Of a DNA stretch of 9,039 nucleotides, positions 7,102-9,039 are shown one piece after another. The DNA lies in NCBI GenBank assembly GCA_029932545.1, contig JAOZPW010000159.1:1-9039 (forward strand), read 5' to 3'. The notes under the pieces were generated by a model that was not told the DNA's origin, searched no databases, and saw nothing but the letters and a program-made list of their open reading frames with translations. The translations under genes were made by a program, and so were the position numbers. This DNA comes from Thermoanaerobaculales bacterium (lineage in GTDB: Bacteria > Acidobacteriota > Thermoanaerobaculia > Thermoanaerobaculales > Sulfomarinibacteraceae). Position 1 is the stretch's first letter, and each line of letters opens with the position of its first letter.

Positions 7102-7362
7102 TCACCCGCCGAGCATCGGTAACAGTTTCCCTTCATTGTGCAGAGACTTGGCTTCAGAGAATCCGCCGATCATCTGATCCCCGACGAAGATCATCGGAAC
7201 GGTGCGCCAGCCCTCGTTTTCTTCCGCAAGGCGCCTCCTCAAGGCAGGGTCTCGATCGAGGAGGACCTCGGAGAATTCAATTTCCAGATTTTCAAACAGT
7301 CGTTTTGCCGCGATACAAAAGGGGCAGACTGCCGTGGTGTAGATTGTCACTGGGGTCATCAT
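7102..7362 (-). CDS. grxC: Glutaredoxin (dithiol, CPFC active site)
   Basis: An 86-residue thioredoxin-fold protein of usual glutaredoxin size. It has the redox site CPFC (13-16; the common form is CPYC), the cis-proline motif TVP (54-56) followed by MIFVGD, and the glutathione-contacting GGFSE (66-70). It reduces disulfides or mixed glutathione disulfides in the cytosol, using electrons from glutathione. The start at 7362 has GGAGGG six bases upstream; a second ATG follows directly at 7359. The gene is convergent with the fusion gene, with the nested inverted repeat between them. It is the third glutathione-linked gene in the window but is not in an operon with the other two. The symbol follows general similarity to the Grx3 class. 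Confidence 0.93.
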   Translation of the reverse strand: MMTPVTIYTTAVCPFCIAAKRLFENLEIEFSEVLLDRDPALRRRLAEENEGWRTVPMIFVGDQMIGGFSEAKSLHNEGKLLPMLGG

Positions 7363-7368
7363 TTCAAG

Positions 7369-7374
7369 CCCTCC
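7369..7374 (-). promoter_or_regulatory. Ribosome binding site of glutaredoxin gene
   Basis: On the - strand this reads GGAGGG, six bases before the ATG at 7362, and supports that start. Confidence 0.65.
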
Positions 7375-7447
7375 ATGGCATCAGACGTAACTCTGGCGCC
7401 GGCAGATTCATTCCTTCACTTCATCGGATCGCACACCGTGGGGTCTT

Positions 7448-7477
7448 CCCGAGCCCGTTCGCGTGCCCGTGCCCGAC
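7448..7477 (+). repeat. CCCGNN hexamer array, forward copy
   Basis: Five consecutive six-base units: CCCGAG, CCCGTT, CGCGTG, CCCGTG, CCCGAC. The first two units are repeated exactly, in opposite orientation, at 7571-7582. The array is in the gap between the glutaredoxin and amidotransferase genes; no coding role is apparent. Confidence 0.6.
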
Positions 7478-7558
7478 TCTTTTCGGATTCGTCCCCAGCT
7501 GAGCATTCAACAGGGGCGGTTGCCCGGGTCAGACGTCATGAGGCAGTTACAAACACAT

Positions 7559-7582
7559 ATCGGGAACGGTAACGGGCTCGGG
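7559..7582 (-). repeat. CCCGNN hexamer array, inverted copy
   Basis: Read on the - strand this is CCCGAG, CCCGTT, ACCGTT, CCCGAT. The first 12 bases match 7448-7459 perfectly, so the two arrays could form a stem closing a loop of about 111 bases. It lies 54 bases before the amidotransferase start and could influence its promoter. Confidence 0.6.
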
Positions 7583-7624
7583 TTCAAGTCGGTCCGCTCA
7601 GTTTTGGTTCCGACCCCGCCGGGT

Positions 7625-7630
7625 TAGAAT
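7625..7630 (+). promoter_or_regulatory. Possible -10 box of amidotransferase gene
   Basis: TAGAAT ends six bases before the ATG at 7637, which would place transcription start at or next to the start codon. No ribosome site is seen, so leaderless translation is possible. The -35 region is weak (TTGGTT, 15 bases upstream). Confidence 0.3.
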
Positions 7631-7636
7631 CCCACG

Positions 7637-8374
7637 ATGACAACTTCAAGAGATCACCTCAGATTGGTTTTGGTGCAGATTCGTGACCACCGGGAAAGCC
7701 TGATGCAAGAACGCAGTGCGTTCATCGAACGCTGTCTGGTGAACGTCGATCAATTCGACTTCATCAACATCGTCGAACACCCACAACTCCGCTGGCAGGA
7801 TGTCGAATCCGCCCATGCAGTATTGATAGGCGGCGCCGGGGGTTATTCGGTCATCGGTGACCACCCCTTCAGTCCCTACCTCCGCGATGTTGTTTCCCGG
7901 CTGATCGACGAAGACCGGCCCGTGTTTGGTTCGTGCTGGGGTCACCAGTTCATGGCCAGGGCGATGGGCGGTGAGGTCATCGTCGATCGTGAAAACTCGG
8001 AAGTCGGTTCGTTTGAGATTTCCTTGACCGAAAAAGGATCCAACGATCCTCTTCTGGAGACCCTGCCGCCGTCCTTCTTCGTGCAATTGGGCCACAATGA
8101 CCGCGTCAGCCGCCTGCCCGAGGGTTGGGTTGAATTGGCCGCCTCCGAAAAATGCCCCAACCAAATCATCAGACTCGAAGGCAAACCGGTCTACGGAACG
8201 CAGTTCCACTCGGAGATGAACGAGGACCGGCTCCGCGAACGCCTGCAGGTTTACCTCCAGGAGTATGTTCCTGACCCTGAGGGATTTGAAGAACTGATGG
8301 CCCGTCTCCGTCCCTCTCCCCAGGCAGATTGCATCCTTGATCGGTTCTTGGCGTTGTATGCGGAGAGGGATTGA
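7637..8374 (+). CDS. Class I glutamine amidotransferase-like protein
   Basis: A 245-residue single-domain protein of the class I glutamine amidotransferase fold, similar in layout to the N-terminal part of GMP synthase and to stand-alone GuaA-like proteins. Visible features are LIGGAGGYSV (63-72, the oxyanion-side loop), the nucleophile elbow GSCWGHQ with Cys100 (98-104), GHND (152-155), and GTQFHSE with the catalytic His191 and Glu193 (187-193). The Cys-His-Glu triad is complete, so release of ammonia from glutamine, or hydrolysis of a gamma-glutamyl bond, is plausible. No synthetase partner gene adjoins it in the window, so the acceptor is unknown. Given the glutathione-related genes nearby, a gamma-glutamyl substrate is a possibility, but only as inference. 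The C-terminal 45 or so residues form a helical, charged tail. Confidence 0.87.
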   Translation: MTTSRDHLRLVLVQIRDHRESLMQERSAFIERCLVNVDQFDFINIVEHPQLRWQDVESAHAVLIGGAGGYSVIGDHPFSPYLRDVVSRLIDEDRPVFGSCWGHQFMARAMGGEVIVDRENSEVGSFEISLTEKGSNDPLLETLPPSFFVQLGHNDRVSRLPEGWVELAASEKCPNQIIRLEGKPVYGTQFHSEMNEDRLRERLQVYLQEYVPDPEGFEELMARLRPSPQADCILDRFLALYAERD

Positions 8375-8383
8375 GGGGCAGAA

Positions 8384-8418
8384 TGAGCTGTCAGCTATCA
8401 GCTCTCAGCTTTCAGCCT
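8384..8418 (+). repeat. Heptamer tandem repeat (TCAGCTN)
   Basis: Units are TGAGCTG, TCAGCTA, TCAGCTC, TCAGCTT and TCAGCCT, five in a row, beginning 10 bases after the amidotransferase stop. Similar heptanucleotide short tandem repeats are known from intergenic DNA of several bacterial groups, including cyanobacteria. Confidence 0.7.
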
Positions 8419-8448
8419 AGCTACCTGCAATATTCCAAGTGTCACAAT

Positions 8449-8582
8449 GCGGGGCAGCGCCCGCACAGGCCTCCTCCGGAGTCTCCACGGCTTCGCCGTG
8501 GCAGGCCTTCGGCCTCGCGCCGGTTCTTTGCCCACGCTGATCCCTCTGGGATCTCATGCCTGCGGCATGGCCGCCCTGGCGG
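8449..8582. repeat. Cluster of six tight hairpins
   Basis: Six short inverted repeats follow one another. They are GCGGG/CCCGC (8449-8464), CCACGGC/GCCGTGG around TTC (8485-8501) and AGGCC/GGCCT around TTC (8503-8515). Then come GATCCC/GGGATC around TCT (8539-8553), CATGCC/GGCATG around TGC (8555-8569) and CCGCC/GGCGG (8571-8582). Four have perfect stems and three-base loops. The stems differ in sequence, so this is not a simple tandem repeat. Confidence 0.65.
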
Positions 8583-8642
8583 GCGACGCGCGATGTCCCA
8601 ACCCCGCGCTCCAGGACGCAGGCACAGGGTGGTACAGGGCTT

Positions 8643-8672
8643 CCCTTTTTGTCCCTTTTTGTGCCTTTTTGT
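8643..8672 (+). repeat. Decamer tandem repeat (CCCTTTTTGT x3)
   Basis: Two exact CCCTTTTTGT units are followed by one GCCTTTTTGT unit. The T-runs come after the hairpin cluster but some 60 bases away, so they do not form a standard terminator with it. Confidence 0.7.
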
Positions 8673-8701
8673 GGCTATCTTCCCCTCTTCATGCTTTTTC
8701 C

Positions 8702-8716
8702 CTCGAGTTGTTCGAG
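8702..8716. repeat. Small inverted repeat upstream of the HAD gene
   Basis: CTCGA at 8702-8706 pairs with TCGAG at 8712-8716 around a five-base loop, 28 bases before the HAD start codon. It may be chance, or an operator-like site. Confidence 0.25.
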
Positions 8717-8730
8717 CCTCGACGGCCAGC

Positions 8731-8735
8731 AGAGG
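8731..8735 (+). promoter_or_regulatory. Ribosome binding site of HAD gene
   Basis: AGAGG lies nine bases before ATG 8745 and supports that start. Confidence 0.45.
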
Positions 8736-8744
8736 TTGTAACTC

Positions 8745-9039
8745 ATGACCGTGCTTGCGCTGGATTTCGACGGGGTGATCTGTGACTCGGCGGAAGAGGT
8801 CCTGCAAACGGCCCTGGAGACTTGGTCGGTGCTGAACTCCGATGCTACCCTCGCGGCCAAAGTCACCGGTTTCTCAGAAACCCGAAGCGCATTCCAACGA
8901 CTCGTCCCTTTGGGCAACAGGGCGGAGGATTTCGGCGTTGCCCTCCATATTCTCTCGATGGACCTTGATATTCGATCCCAGAACGACTACGACCGGATTC
9001 GGGTTCATCTGGGCACTGAATGGCTGGATCGTTTCCAGT
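8745..9039 (+). CDS. HAD-superfamily hydrolase, 3' partial
   Basis: The gene runs off the end of the window after 98 codons. The N-terminus has LALDFDGVICDS (4-15), which is HAD motif I: the nucleophile Asp7 and the acid/base Asp9, followed by the DS at 14-15 seen in phosphoglycolate phosphatase-like members. The following helical segment (about residues 15-98) fits the start of a C1 cap domain. These enzymes are usually cytosolic phosphatases of small phosphorylated metabolites; the substrate cannot be assigned because the cap and motifs II-IV are missing or outside the window. The start at 8745 is supported by the upstream AGAGG and by motif I beginning right after it. It is separated from the amidotransferase gene by repeat-rich DNA, so it is probably transcribed separately. 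Confidence 0.85.
   Translation, partial: MTVLALDFDGVICDSAEEVLQTALETWSVLNSDATLAAKVTGFSETRSAFQRLVPLGNRAEDFGVALHILSMDLDIRSQNDYDRIRVHLGTEWLDRFQ

Larger units (their letters stand above)
8375..8744. other. 370-base repeat-rich intergenic region without a supported gene
   Basis: Short ORFs cross this stretch on both strands, but they read as low-complexity, Arg/Pro-rich translations of repeats and none has a recognised domain. In order it holds a heptamer repeat, a run of tight hairpins, a decamer T-rich repeat, a small inverted repeat and the ribosome site of the next gene. It looks like an accumulation point for dispersed non-coding repeats. Confidence 0.6.

Noticed and set aside
7571..7600. GGTTCAAGTC, which resembles a tRNA T-loop
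   Set aside because: The flanking five-base segments do not pair and no acceptor stem or anticodon arm can be drawn, so it is not a tRNA.
8391..8418. CRISPR-like repeats
   Set aside because: The units are seven bases and directly adjacent, with no spacers and no cas genes nearby.
8371..8807. Overlapping frames on both strands across the repeat region (121, 125 and 112 codons)
   Set aside because: All are Arg/Pro-rich translations of hairpins and the T-rich repeat, they overlap one another on opposite strands, and two run into the HAD start. They are most likely spurious.

Overview
The window is a piece of a moderately GC-rich bacterial genome, probably an environmental one. Taxonomy is not settled. 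The first protein resembles secreted C-terminal regions that I associate with Acidobacteriota-like and related environmental phyla, and the intergenic DNA is unusually rich in short tandem and inverted repeats. No rRNA, tRNA, CRISPR array, phage gene or transposase gene was recognised.

Layout. (1) Positions 1-662, + strand: the 3' end of a secreted or surface protein, split by an apparent one-base frameshift near 125-140. Its last 70 bases overlap, tail to tail, the 3' end of the next gene. (2) 593-1594, - strand: a divergent glutathione-synthetase-type ATP-grasp enzyme. An 82-base gap separates it from the divergently transcribed glyoxalase II gene gloB (1677-2441, +). (3) 2458-4677, +: an RND/MMPL-type membrane transporter that follows gloB almost directly. 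It overlaps by 8 bases a large two-domain gene (4670-6934, +), which joins a geranylgeranyl-reductase-type flavoprotein to a complete trans-polyprenyl diphosphate synthase. (4) 6935-7101: nested inverted repeats between convergent genes. (5) 7102-7362, - strand: a glutaredoxin. (6) 7363-7636: a gap holding two CCCGNN hexamer arrays in opposite orientation. (7) 7637-8374, +: a class I glutamine amidotransferase. (8) 8375-8744: a 370-base gap with heptamer repeats, a run of tight hairpins and a decamer repeat. (9) 8745 to the end, +: the start of a HAD-family hydrolase.

How the genes may work together. Three genes (GshB-like, GloB, glutaredoxin) belong to glutathione or low-molecular-weight thiol metabolism. 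The most interesting unit is the transporter plus reductase-synthase fusion. One polypeptide carries both the chain-building and the double-bond-reducing activities for an isoprenoid chain, and its start codon lies inside the end of a gene for a lipid-type RND exporter. The inferred role is production, and possibly membrane placement, of a partly or fully saturated prenyl lipid or quinone side chain. The central part of the fusion gene is visibly AT-richer than its neighbours, which may reflect transfer.
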